From positions 1 through 44,546 of the forward strand of contig CAZRXG010000037.1 of assembly GCA_964603985.1 (NCBI GenBank): a DNA stretch of 44,546 nucleotides, written 5' to 3'. How positions within the stretch are numbered: position 1 is the first letter of the stretch; every line of letters begins with the position of its first letter. The notes under the pieces are model-generated. The model was not told the origin of the DNA and did no database searches. It worked only from the letters and a program-made list of their open reading frames with translations. Origin of the DNA: CAZRXG01 sp964603985 (GTDB lineage Bacteria; Chloroflexota; Anaerolineae; Aggregatilineales; UBA3940). Below, in pieces: positions 32,492 to 41,037 of the stretch. Made by a program: the position numbers and the translations under genes.

Positions 32492-33457
32492 TCACTCCTT
32501 CCGGGTCAGCCGGATCACCTCCCAATAGGCGTCGACCAGCACCCTACGAGTCTCTTCGCTCTGGGAGGAATCGCGGGCAGCGACTTTGATCAGGCGGTTC
32601 ATCCCGGCCCGCACGATCCAGGCAGCCAGCCACCGCTTCAGTGGGCCGTAGTGCTTGCGGTACAGGCGCAGGCGGGCCGTCCACAGGTTGACCACCGACT
32701 GTGGTTGCACCTGGCCGGTGCTCTGCCCCCCGTAGTGGACGACGACGGCAGTCGGCACACAGACGGCTTTCCAGCCCGCCGCGCGGATACGCATCGCCCA
32801 GTCGATCTCCTCGCAGTACAGGTAGAATGACCGGTCGAACATCCCGACCTGGCGGATCACCTCGCGGCGCAAAAGGAAGGTCGCGCCCAGCGGGTGATCA
32901 ACCTCGAAAGGCTGCTGGCCTTCGTACAGAGCACGCGGGTAGCGCCCGTTGATCCGGCTCTCGACTAGGCGGCCCGGCACGGGGAACAGGTCGATGACGA
33001 GCTGCCCCAGGCCCGGAAAGCCAAACGCGCTGTGCTGGAAGGAGCCATCGCCGTAGACCAGCCGCGCCCCGGCCAGCCCGGCACCACTCGCCTCCAGCCC
33101 ATCGATCAGGGCACGCAGCGCACCGGGCCTGACAACCGTATCGGGGTTGAGCAGCAGCACATACTCCGGGAGATCGCCACCACCGGGAAAGCCCATCGTC
33201 CGCAGGGCAAGGTTGTTCCCCCCCGCAAAACCCAGGTTCTCTCCCGGCTCAAGCAGCGTTACCTGCGGGAAGTCGCGGCGGATCGCGTCGGCAGTGCCGT
33301 CGGTCGAGGCGTTGTCAACCACCCACACCTCACCGCGCAGGTCGCCCCGTGCCAGATCGTCGTAGACCGAGCGCAGGCAGTCGAGCGCCAGATCGCGGAC
33401 GTTCCAGGTGACGATCACGACCGCCAGCCGCGCTCCGGCTGAAGACGATTGAGACAT
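32492..33457 (-). CDS. Family 2 glycosyltransferase (rhamnosyltransferase-like)
   Basis: A 321-aa GT-A fold: LAVVIVTWNVRDLALDCLRS at the N-terminus, VVDNASTDGTADAIRRDFP and NLGFAGGNNLALR (nucleotide site), YVLLLNPDTVVRPGAL with the DxD equivalent NPDT, and the acceptor block GMFDRSFYLYCEEIDWAMRI. This set is typical of WbbL/RfbF-type rhamnosyl and related transferases. The ATG at 33457 is taken; a TTG at 33475 is possible. It lies 8 bp upstream of the next glycosyltransferase and forms a two-gene unit with it. Confidence 0.88.
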   Translation of the reverse strand: MSQSSSAGARLAVVIVTWNVRDLALDCLRSVYDDLARGDLRGEVWVVDNASTDGTADAIRRDFPQVTLLEPGENLGFAGGNNLALRTMGFPGGGDLPEYVLLLNPDTVVRPGALRALIDGLEASGAGLAGARLVYGDGSFQHSAFGFPGLGQLVIDLFPVPGRLVESRINGRYPRALYEGQQPFEVDHPLGATFLLRREVIRQVGMFDRSFYLYCEEIDWAMRIRAAGWKAVCVPTAVVVHYGGQSTGQVQPQSVVNLWTARLRLYRKHYGPLKRWLAAWIVRAGMNRLIKVAARDSSQSEETRRVLVDAYWEVIRLTRKE

Positions 33458-33521
33458 CGCCAGATAAAAAGACAACCCGCCCTACCCCAAAACACGCCGA
33501 TAGAGCGGGGTTAAAAGCCGA

Positions 33522-35027
33522 TCAGACGAAGCGCTGCCGGATCGCTGCGCTGACGTAGTCCAGGATCGCGACGGTGATGGCGATGAACCAGACGGCAATG
33601 CCTGCCGCGCGGTAGTTCAGCAGGCGGACGTACTGAATCAGGAGAAAGCCGATACCACCGCCACCCACCAGCCCGATCACGGTGGACATACGCACGTTGA
33701 TGTCCCAGCGGTAGATGGAGAAGGAGACGAAAGGCGGGATCATCTGCGGAATCACGGCGAAGACGATGGTCTGCAGCCCCGTGGCACCGGTGGCCTGAAT
33801 GGCCTCGATGGGGCCGGGATCGATCCCCTCAATGGCCTCCGAGTAGAGCTTGCCCAGTGCGGCGATGGAGTGAACGGTCAGGGCGATGATACCGGCGAAC
33901 GGCCCTAACCCCACCCACACGACGGCCACCAACGCCCAGATCAGCGGCTCGATGGAGCGGATGACGTTCAGGATGGTACGAACAATGTAGTAGATCACAA
34001 CCAAGATCCACGAGCCGGACATCAGGTTGCGTGCAGCCAGGAAGCTGACCGGGATCGAGAAGAGGATGCCAAAGATCGTCGCCATCATGCCCAGAAAGAT
34101 CGTCTCCACCATGCGCGCAACGGTGAGGCGCAGCGGCTCGCTGGCACGCAACGCGCCCAGGGCGGAGACCTGGCGAGCCTTCACCTCGTGGAACATACGG
34201 CCCTCGGCGCTGGGGGGAATGAGCCGGTAAGGCATGATGATGTCGATCTCAAACTTCCCCTCGTCGTCGGTCATGACGCTGACGTACTCTCCCTCCTGCC
34301 GCAGGCGGAACTCGTTGCCGATCGGGTCCTCCCACCAGATCTCGGTTTCGGTGTTGGGGGCAAAGCCCCAACCGGTCATGGTGATCGTCGAGCCAGGCTC
34401 CTCCACCTCCGAGAGATTGCCGCAGGTCGGGTCGACCATCACGTAGGGCTGGCCTTCGCTCTCTATAGGCGGCTGCGGTGGCGGCTGATCGTCACAAGGA
34501 GCCAGCACATCAGCCTTCGCCTCGATGGTCTCCTTCTCCCGCTCAAACGCGGCTTCCCAGGGCCAGAGAACGCGCGAGAGGGGCGGCCAAGCCTCCGGCA
34601 GTTCCCTCACCGCTTTGACCGGGTCGATCTCGCTGATCTGCCAGCCCAGGACGAAGAAGATAACGGCCATGAGAAGAAAAACATCGAACCCGCCCCGTTG
34701 GCCGGGATGGGCCTCCCGATAGGCGTCCCAGGCGTTCAGCAACCACAGCGCCACGATGCCGACCAGCACCAGCCCGACGAAGATAGGACGCCGCCCAAGG
34801 GCCTTGGTAAACGTCGCAAATACAGTCTCCTCGCGGTGTGCCAGATCGTACACACGCCACGCCGTCAGCACAATGATGCTGACCACCGAGACCAGGACGA
34901 GCAAGCCTCGCCAGACCCGCCGGGCCAGCATCTGGCCCAGGCCGGGGACGATCAGCGAAAGCACAGCGGCTGCCGAAGGGGGCACCAGGCTGGGCTTTGG
35001 TTCCCGCCGCACGCTCTGCATGTTCAT
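33522..35027 (-). CDS. phnE: Phosphonate/phosphate-type ABC permease (PhnE) with long N-terminal extracellular insert
   Basis: The C-terminal 220 residues form a BPD_transp_1 permease of PhnE type, with the EAA-like loop EAIEGIDPGPIEAIQATGAT and PQMIPPFVSFSIYRWDINVR. At 501 aa it is nearly twice the usual length. The first 150 residues add about four membrane helices (LSLIVPGLGQM onward). Residues about 195-265 form an extracellular Ig-like or IPT-like domain (TITMTGWGFAPNTETEIWW) with a Cys pair. The start overlaps the phnC stop by 4 bp. The extra domain may contact the binding protein or cell envelope. The ligand is phosphonate, phosphite or phosphate; not decidable. Confidence 0.88.
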   Translation of the reverse strand: MNMQSVRREPKPSLVPPSAAAVLSLIVPGLGQMLARRVWRGLLVLVSVVSIIVLTAWRVYDLAHREETVFATFTKALGRRPIFVGLVLVGIVALWLLNAWDAYREAHPGQRGGFDVFLLMAVIFFVLGWQISEIDPVKAVRELPEAWPPLSRVLWPWEAAFEREKETIEAKADVLAPCDDQPPPQPPIESEGQPYVMVDPTCGNLSEVEEPGSTITMTGWGFAPNTETEIWWEDPIGNEFRLRQEGEYVSVMTDDEGKFEIDIIMPYRLIPPSAEGRMFHEVKARQVSALGALRASEPLRLTVARMVETIFLGMMATIFGILFSIPVSFLAARNLMSGSWILVVIYYIVRTILNVIRSIEPLIWALVAVVWVGLGPFAGIIALTVHSIAALGKLYSEAIEGIDPGPIEAIQATGATGLQTIVFAVIPQMIPPFVSFSIYRWDINVRMSTVIGLVGGGGIGFLLIQYVRLLNYRAAGIAVWFIAITVAILDYVSAAIRQRFV

Positions 35028-35806
35028 TGTCCTACCTCCCCGGCCACGCTGACACGGATCGCCTCCTCACCGTAGATCTCCTTGAATTCACCGTCGGTCA
35101 TGGCACGGATGTCCTTGCGGCTGCCGCGGTAGACGATCTCCCCATCGCGGAGGCCGATCACCCGTGTGGCATAGCGCTGCACCAGGTCAAGGTAGTGCAG
35201 GCTGCACAGAACGGAGATCTCTTCCTCCTGGTTTAACTGCTCCAGGTGGCCCAAAATAGAGTGGGCCAGCACCGGGTCGAGGCTGGCGACCGGCTCGTCG
35301 GCCAGGATCATGCGGGGCTGCTGCATCAGCGCACGGGCGATCCCGACGCGCTGCTGCTGCCCGCCGCTAAGCTCATCGGCCCGTTTATGGGCCTGATCGG
35401 CGATACCCACCCGCTCGAGGGCTTCCTCCGCCATGCGCCGGTCCGCAGACGAGAACCCGTGCATGAGACTGGACCACGGGTTTGCATACCCCAACCGCCC
35501 GGCCAGGACGTTGATCAGGACGGTCGAGCGCTTGACCAGGTTAAACTGCTGGAAGACCATCCCGATCTGGCGGCGAATCTCGCGCAACTGAGCCGCATCA
35601 GCCGCCCTGACGTCGACCCCATCCCAGATGATCTGGCCCTCGGTCGGCTCGATCAGACGATTGATACAGCGCAGCAATGTGGACTTGCCCGACCCACTCA
35701 GGCCAATGATGACCAGGAACTCGCCCTGCTGCACCTCGAAGCTGACGTTGCGCAGCGCAACGGTCCCGTCATCATAGACCTTGGTCAGGTTGATGATCTC
35801 TAACAT
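35024..35806 (-). CDS. phnC: Phosphonate-type ABC transporter ATP-binding protein
   Basis: This 260-aa single ABC ATPase has Walker A GLSGSGKST, signature DELSGGQQQRVGIARAL, Walker B MILADEPVASLDP and the PhnC-typical ending in which the switch His follows SVLCSLHYLDLVQRYATR. ATG 35806 begins at MLEIINLTKVYDDG after a strong GGGAGGGAGG. An in-frame ATG at 35884 would add 26 unrelated residues across a hairpin. It overlaps phnE by 4 bp and lies 83 bp after phnD, separated by a stem-loop. Confidence 0.93.
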   Translation of the reverse strand: MLEIINLTKVYDDGTVALRNVSFEVQQGEFLVIIGLSGSGKSTLLRCINRLIEPTEGQIIWDGVDVRAADAAQLREIRRQIGMVFQQFNLVKRSTVLINVLAGRLGYANPWSSLMHGFSSADRRMAEEALERVGIADQAHKRADELSGGQQQRVGIARALMQQPRMILADEPVASLDPVLAHSILGHLEQLNQEEEISVLCSLHYLDLVQRYATRVIGLRDGEIVYRGSRKDIRAMTDGEFKEIYGEEAIRVSVAGEVGQ

Positions 35807-35827
35807 CCTCCCTCCCTGCTGTTGTGT

Positions 35828-35854
35828 GAAGGGGGGACAGTAAGTCCCCCCTTC
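35828..35854 (-). other. Intercistronic stem-loop between phnD and phnC
   Basis: GAAGGGGGGAC (35828-35838) pairs perfectly with 35844-35854 around a 5-nt loop. There is no T-run, so partial read-through or mRNA stabilisation of phnD is likely. This parallels the hairpin after the sugar-binding protein at 1125-1178. Confidence 0.6.
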
Positions 35855-35889
35855 TTTCAAGTTTTCGATATGATCGGATGGCAAACCAG

Positions 35890-36801
35890 CTAATCTTGCA
35901 GTTCCTCGATGCTGAGGCCGGATGCCTGCAGAATCTGGCGGAACGGATCATAGAAGGAGTCGTCGTGCTTCTCCAGAGCCGTCCAGCTATAGGCGGTGTC
36001 CAGCGCCTCCTGACCTGCCTCGGTATCGGCGATAGCCAGCAGCCCGGCCACGATCTTGTCGCGCATATCTGCCGGGAAGTCGGGGATGAACTGGACGCCG
36101 TCGTTGGGGATGTCGGTAGTGACCTCGATCACGACCAGTACATCCATGACATCGGGGTGATCTTCTTCAATCGCGGGGCGCGCGTCGACGTAGGTAGCAC
36201 CGGCGTCGCAGTTGCCATCGTAGACGGCGGCGACGACGGCGTCGTGGCTGCCGGCGTCAACGATCTCAGCCAGGTCGGACTCGGGGACGATCCCCGCCGC
36301 ACGCAGGGTCAGGTTGGGAATGATCCAGCCGCTGGTCGAGAGCGGGTCAGGACGGCAGAAGGTCTTGCCTGCCAGATCGGCGATACTCTCAATGCCGCTG
36401 TCGGCACGGACGATGATCTGGCCGTTGTAGACCGGGCTACCGTAGCGCACGGCGACCAGAGCAGCCTCGGCGCAGCCGCGCTCGTTGGCCAGGACGTACG
36501 AGAAGGTAGCCAGCGATGCCATGTGTGCCTCGGGTGGATCACTGCACATCGCCTCGATCACGCCAGCATACTCGGTAGCAACGTTGGTCGAGAAGTAGAG
36601 GCCGGTCTCATCGTGCAGCAGGTCGGCGACATCCTGGGCGCCACTGGCCACACGCTCCGTCTCACCGGAGGGGACGAACGACCAGACGATGGGATTCTCC
36701 TCGGTGCCGAGTTCCGGCTCCTTGCCGCAAGCCGCGAGGCCCAACGCAGCGATGGCCAACAAGGCCAGAAGTACCAGTCCGAGATTCCTGTGTTTCAACA
36801 T
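35890..36801 (-). CDS. phnD: Phosphate/phosphonate ABC transporter substrate-binding lipoprotein (PhnD family)
   Basis: The signal peptide ends in lipobox LGLAAC, with Cys near residue 25. The mature domain is PhnD-like: NPIVWSFVPSGETERVASGA near the N-terminus carries the family pattern, and GQIIVRADSGIESIADLAGK with TFCRPDPLSTSGWIIP is the hallmark ligand region (normally SxSGxxxP). The 303-aa length is usual. Four cysteines beyond the lipobox suggest disulphides. It is the first gene of phnD-phnC-phnE. AAGGAGAG precedes the start. Confidence 0.92.
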   Translation of the reverse strand: MLKHRNLGLVLLALLAIAALGLAACGKEPELGTEENPIVWSFVPSGETERVASGAQDVADLLHDETGLYFSTNVATEYAGVIEAMCSDPPEAHMASLATFSYVLANERGCAEAALVAVRYGSPVYNGQIIVRADSGIESIADLAGKTFCRPDPLSTSGWIIPNLTLRAAGIVPESDLAEIVDAGSHDAVVAAVYDGNCDAGATYVDARPAIEEDHPDVMDVLVVIEVTTDIPNDGVQFIPDFPADMRDKIVAGLLAIADTEAGQEALDTAYSWTALEKHDDSFYDPFRQILQASGLSIEELQD

Positions 36802-36997
36802 CTCTTCTATACTCTCCTTAAGACATAGGGTGGAATAAGTCAGCCCTCACTCCTTTGAAAGACCGTTGAGCACTTCTGTGCAGCACATCACCCCCTTTCG
36901 CGTCATAGTTTGGTCAGGGTAAAACCATACCCTGAGTTTGGTGGAATACATGTCGAAAGGCGCAAAGTACCGCGCCCCGAGCAATCAGACGACGTTC

Positions 36998-37957
36998 TTA
37001 TTCTGCCAGTGCTGCCGCCTCAATACCGGCAGCCTCGAACAGATCAAGCAGATCGCCAAAGGTCTCGTTCTCTACTTCGACCAGTGAATCCGCGCCCAAC
37101 AGAATCGCGATGTCGTCCTCGCTCTCACGCAGAAGATCGAGCAGCAGTGCCCGTATGCCCGGGTTTACGTCGAAGGACAGCAGGATCGAGTCGTTGGGAA
37201 CGGGCGGCAGCTCTTCGACAACCAAAATGCGCCCGGAGCGGGAAGGGTTGGGGTTGTCAATCCCGACTTCGGCACCCAGCATCGTCGCGCCGACATCGCA
37301 CTCTCGCGTGAAGATCATGTTGACAACGTCTTCGTCGCTACCCGCATCGGTGACGCTGGCCAGATCTTTGAAAGGATCAAGGCGATGAGCGCGCATCACC
37401 AGACTGGGGACGACCCAACCCTGGGTGGAATACGCGTCCGGCCGGCAGAAGGTCCGCCCCCGGAAGCCCTCGACGGTGAAGACGTTGCGCCCGACAGCGG
37501 TGATCATCTGCCCCTGCGTGTAAAGGCCCCCGTCCTGCTCCAGAACATAGAGCGCCTCGCCGCACCCGGCCTCCATCGCAGCCAGCGAGGCAAAAGCGCC
37601 CAGGGAGACGACCTGCGCCGTCCCATCGCAGAGGGCGTGGTACGCCTCAGGGTAGCTGGCCGTCAACCGCACCTCGACCACCGCGTCGTCCGAGGAAAGC
37701 GCATCTGACAGTGATTGTGCTGCCGAAGCCGCTCCCGAATCGGATGTCACGAACAGCATGACCAGGGGGTTTACCCGGCTGCCCAGGGGAGGAGATGTCG
37801 GAAGAGGGGGAAGTGGTGTAGGGGCGGGCGTTTTGGTCGCAGAAATAACAGTAGGAGTGACAGTCTCGTCGACTTGACCTCTACAGGCAACGAGGCCCAC
37901 GAAGACGATAAGTAGGAGGTACCCTACCCACCTGATTGTATGCCGCCTGGCGTCTAT
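36998..37957 (-). CDS. Second PhnD-like substrate-binding lipoprotein, apparent ATA start
   Basis: Residues from about 65 onward form a PhnD-family domain: GQMITAVGRNVFTVEGFRG, then TFCRPDAYSTQGWVVPS, in parallel with the phnD gene 200 bp downstream. The two are clear paralogues. The only canonical in-frame start (GTG 37900) lies 5 codons before the lipobox cysteine and would destroy the signal peptide. Upstream, the frame encodes DARRHTIRWVGYLLLIVFVG, an excellent lipoprotein signal, from an ATA at 37957 with GGGAGAGAAG at proper spacing. The start may be a genuine ATA, or an ATG lost by mutation or sequencing error. A Pro/Thr linker follows the lipid anchor. It could be an alternative binding protein for the same transporter or a sensor. 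Confidence 0.75.
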   Translation of the reverse strand: MDARRHTIRWVGYLLLIVFVGLVACRGQVDETVTPTVISATKTPAPTPLPPLPTSPPLGSRVNPLVMLFVTSDSGAASAAQSLSDALSSDDAVVEVRLTASYPEAYHALCDGTAQVVSLGAFASLAAMEAGCGEALYVLEQDGGLYTQGQMITAVGRNVFTVEGFRGRTFCRPDAYSTQGWVVPSLVMRAHRLDPFKDLASVTDAGSDEDVVNMIFTRECDVGATMLGAEVGIDNPNPSRSGRILVVEELPPVPNDSILLSFDVNPGIRALLLDLLRESEDDIAILLGADSLVEVENETFGDLLDLFEAAGIEAAALAE

Positions 37958-37984
37958 GGTGCTTCTCTCCCTCGCTCTGCCTTC

Positions 37985-38013
37985 ATAATACTCGAAGTAC
38001 CAGCGCCCGGCAA
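37985..38013 (-). promoter_or_regulatory. Promoter of the second PhnD-like gene
   Basis: On the minus strand TTGCCG (38013-38008), a 17-nt spacer and TATTAT (37990-37985) end 27 bp before the proposed ATA start. This supports initiation near 37957 rather than at the distant GTG 37900. Confidence 0.5.
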
Positions 38014-38038
38014 GTGCTTTTCTGTCGCACCTCTCAGC

Positions 38039-39343
38039 CTAACCGCCCGCCAACCGGGAGGGCAGCAGAATCTCGATCCAGTGCGGGTCAACCCGGTTGT
38101 TGAGGGGGGCGATGCCCACGTCTTCGTGGATCAGGCCCGCCCAGAACTGCTGCGGGTTGCGCGACTCGACGATATTCAGCAGGCGGACGCCGCCGGTGAC
38201 GACGACGCGCTGGCCGGGCATCAGGTAGTAGTGAACCCGCCCGTCACTCTCGATAGGTGTCAGGCTCTCCTCATCGCCCAGTGCCCAGCGCCAGGGGTAG
38301 TCGGTCAGGCAGGTGTCACAGTGGATGCCCACCCGCCACGCGCCCGACTCCTCGTAGAACCCGGTGTGGGAATACAATTCATCCTGATCGTAGATGTAAC
38401 CCGGCGCGGGGCCGGTGGTGCGGATCGGCGCGTCGCCATAGTTATTGACCGTCAACTCGAAAGCCAGCACGTCGCCCACCAGGACGATCTCGCCGGAGAA
38501 GCGCACCGTATCGCCGACCGGCTGGGCGACGATCTCGGCCAGGGGGACGCCGCCGTCCTTGATCGTAAGCCGACCCGTGCGCCGGACGCGCTGCCCCTCG
38601 TCGTCGGCTGCCTCGACCTGCACGGTATAGGCTCCGTCAGGCGGTGGGTTGGAGCCGTTGTCAATGCCGCCATCGTACTCGAAGCTGTGACGGCCCTCCT
38701 CGCCTGGGGCGCGGGTCTCCTGGTACTCCGGGATGAAGATGCGCGTGCCCTGGTCGTCGATCAAAAAGACCTGTAGCTGCGCTTCCTTGGGCACGTAAAC
38801 GTTGATCCACACCCGGTCGTTCAGGCCGTCCTGGTTGGGCGTGAAGGTCTCCGGCGAGATGGTGAACTCCCACAGGTCGGGCAGCATGAGGTCGGCATCC
38901 TCGACCGCCAGCGAGCCGGTCACCTGCTCGACCTGGCCGGTGGACGCATCCTGGGCCTCGATCACCCAGGTGTACTCGCCATCGGGCAGCAGGCGCGCCA
39001 GCACCTCGCTCTTGACGGCCTCACCTTCGCTCACGAAGCCCTCGACGATCCCGCTGAACAACACGCTGTACTTCCCACGCGAGCGAAACTGGTCGCGCCG
39101 GAAGTAGTAACGCTGCCCGTCGGCGTCTTCAAAGTAGATGGAGAGGACCGCCGCACGGCGAACGCGGTAGCGGATCGACGTGGCGTCGTCCTGGCCGTTG
39201 GCGTTGGGGGTGATCGTCGCCAGCCCAAACACGGCATCGGTCACCAGCGGGCCGCGCGGGCGGCTGACAACGTACCCCACCGCCAGGATCGCCAACAGCG
39301 CCAGCAGGCTGAACCCTATTGTCAAAGCGCGTGGAATTCGCAC
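38039..39343 (-). CDS. Membrane-anchored extracellular protein with Ig-like (FlgD/gliding-type) domains
   Basis: A short N-terminal segment (RIPRALTIGF) leads into one membrane helix (FSLLALLAILAVGYVV). About 400 extracellular residues follow. The repeated phrase TITPNANGQDDATSIRYRV and FTPNQDGLNDRVWINVYVPK is the NxDGxND-type start of FlgD-like/CHU_C-like beta sandwiches that end in DGAYTVQVEA or DGEYTWVIEA. A C-terminal domain has a CxxC-like pair (HCDTCL). The role is unknown, perhaps surface adhesion or a scaffold. GTG 39343 is chosen because CAGGAG sits 6-7 nt upstream; an ATG at 39364 is possible. It is not obviously linked to the phosphonate genes. Confidence 0.75.
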   Translation of the reverse strand: MRIPRALTIGFSLLALLAILAVGYVVSRPRGPLVTDAVFGLATITPNANGQDDATSIRYRVRRAAVLSIYFEDADGQRYYFRRDQFRSRGKYSVLFSGIVEGFVSEGEAVKSEVLARLLPDGEYTWVIEAQDASTGQVEQVTGSLAVEDADLMLPDLWEFTISPETFTPNQDGLNDRVWINVYVPKEAQLQVFLIDDQGTRIFIPEYQETRAPGEEGRHSFEYDGGIDNGSNPPPDGAYTVQVEAADDEGQRVRRTGRLTIKDGGVPLAEIVAQPVGDTVRFSGEIVLVGDVLAFELTVNNYGDAPIRTTGPAPGYIYDQDELYSHTGFYEESGAWRVGIHCDTCLTDYPWRWALGDEESLTPIESDGRVHYYLMPGQRVVVTGGVRLLNIVESRNPQQFWAGLIHEDVGIAPLNNRVDPHWIEILLPSRLAGG

Positions 39344-39620
39344 AATACTCTCCTGTCCGATCATCCGATACGTCAGGACGCCCTCTCCCCCTCGCAGGCC
39401 GCCCAAGGTGGCCTGCCGCGCCGGAGTCTATCCAACCTGGCCCCGGCTGGCAACGATCAATCCCCGGCCAGCCTCCACAAGAGAAAAGGGACACCGGGAT
39501 CTTCTCGATTCTGGACGGCAAGGCTGCTCGTGCGCCCCCAACAGCCAAAACATTGCCAGAGCCGGGAACAAAGGTATACTCCATACCAAACAGCACAGCA
39601 AGCAGAGGAACCGGCAGGAC

Positions 39621-41015
39621 ATGCCATTAACGCTCGAACAGGCGCTCGAATACATACACAGCTTTGATGACCCTTACCTGGCCGCCCTGCGCGACCACGG
39701 TAAACAGACCTGGGGGTTGGCAACGCTGCACCAACTGCTGGAAGAGCTTGGCAACCCGCACCTGGCTTACCCCACGATTCACGTCGCCGGGACAAAAGGC
39801 AAAGGCTCGACGGCGGTCTTCATCACGCACGGCCTGATCGAATCGGGGCTGAAGACCGGCCTGTACATCTCGCCGCACCTACAAGACTGGCGAGAGCGCA
39901 TCCAGATCGACCGGGCGTTGATCTCTGAAGGTGCATTGGGCGCGCTGGTCGAGGACATGCAGCCTCACGCCGACCGGTATCCCACGTTGAGCGCCTTCGA
40001 GGTGACGACGGCGCTGGCCTTGTGGCACTTCGCGCGGGAGGGCTGCGACGCAGCCGTGATCGAGGTGGGGCTGGGCGGGCGGCTGGACGCGACCAGCGTG
40101 GTCGAGCCGCTCGTGTGCGTGATCACCAACATCAGCTTCGACCACACCCAACTGCTGGGCGACACATTGGAGCAGATCGCCGGGGAGAAAGCGGCCATCA
40201 TCAAGCCGGGTGTGCCGGTCGTCAGCGGGCCGCAGCCTCCCGAGGCGCAGGCCGTGATCGAGCGCCGAGCCGAAGAACAGGGCAGCGCGCTTACACTGGT
40301 GGGACGCGATTGGCATACGCGCATCCTCGGCCAGGACTGGGAGGGTCTACAGGTCGAGATCGGCGATGGGGCACACTCCCAGACCTATGCCGTCGGGCTG
40401 CCGGGCACGTTCCAGGCCGAAAACGCGACCGTCGCGCTGGCCGCGCTGCGAGAAGCGAAGCGGGCCGGGCTGCGGGTCACACGCGAGGGTGAGCGGAAAG
40501 GTTTGGCCCGCGACGAGTGGACCGGGCGGCTGGAGACGATTGCACAGCGACCGCGCGTCGTCCTGGACAGCGCCCACAATCCCTACTCGGTGGGGCGGCT
40601 GGTCGGGGCGCTGCAAGCCCTGCTGGGGGATCAGAAGGTGACATTCGTCTTTGGCTGCATGGGGGATAAGGACATTGACGGGATGCTTAAAGCCCTGCTG
40701 CCCATCGCAGGCCGCCTGATCCTCACCCGCGCCGACCATCCCCGCGCCGCCGAAGTCGACGCGCTGAGAGAGCGCACGTTGAGCCTCATCGCCGGGGCCA
40801 AAAAAGTGGGCACAGACCCGGTCGTCGAGGCCGCCTCCGGCGTAGAAGACGCGATCCGCCTGGCGCTTGAGGACATCACCGCCGACGATGCGCTGTGCAT
40901 CGCCGGGTCGCTCTCCGTCGCGGGCGAAGGGCGGACATTCCTGCTTGATGGAGAGGGCAAAGCGATCCTGGAATCGAAAGGCTCACAAACGCGCTCAAGG
41001 CACGTACCGGCCTGA
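39621..41015 (+). CDS. folC: Dihydrofolate synthase / folylpolyglutamate synthase
   Basis: This Mur-ligase-fold enzyme adds glutamate to dihydropteroate and folates with ATP. The P-loop HVAGTKGKGSTAVFI lies at about residues 54-68, GLYISPHLQDWRERIQID carries the FolC SPHL motif, and GLGGRLDATSVV with TNISFDHTQLLG is the omega-loop/metal region. VVLDSAHNPYSV is the C-terminal domain signature. The 464-aa length is normal. ATG 39621 begins at MPLTLEQALEYI with AGGA just upstream. It lies 22 bp before lon and probably shares its transcript. Confidence 0.95.
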   Translation: MPLTLEQALEYIHSFDDPYLAALRDHGKQTWGLATLHQLLEELGNPHLAYPTIHVAGTKGKGSTAVFITHGLIESGLKTGLYISPHLQDWRERIQIDRALISEGALGALVEDMQPHADRYPTLSAFEVTTALALWHFAREGCDAAVIEVGLGGRLDATSVVEPLVCVITNISFDHTQLLGDTLEQIAGEKAAIIKPGVPVVSGPQPPEAQAVIERRAEEQGSALTLVGRDWHTRILGQDWEGLQVEIGDGAHSQTYAVGLPGTFQAENATVALAALREAKRAGLRVTREGERKGLARDEWTGRLETIAQRPRVVLDSAHNPYSVGRLVGALQALLGDQKVTFVFGCMGDKDIDGMLKALLPIAGRLILTRADHPRAAEVDALRERTLSLIAGAKKVGTDPVVEAASGVEDAIRLALEDITADDALCIAGSLSVAGEGRTFLLDGEGKAILESKGSQTRSRHVPA

Positions 41016-41037
41016 CTACCATACGTCTGGAGCATCT

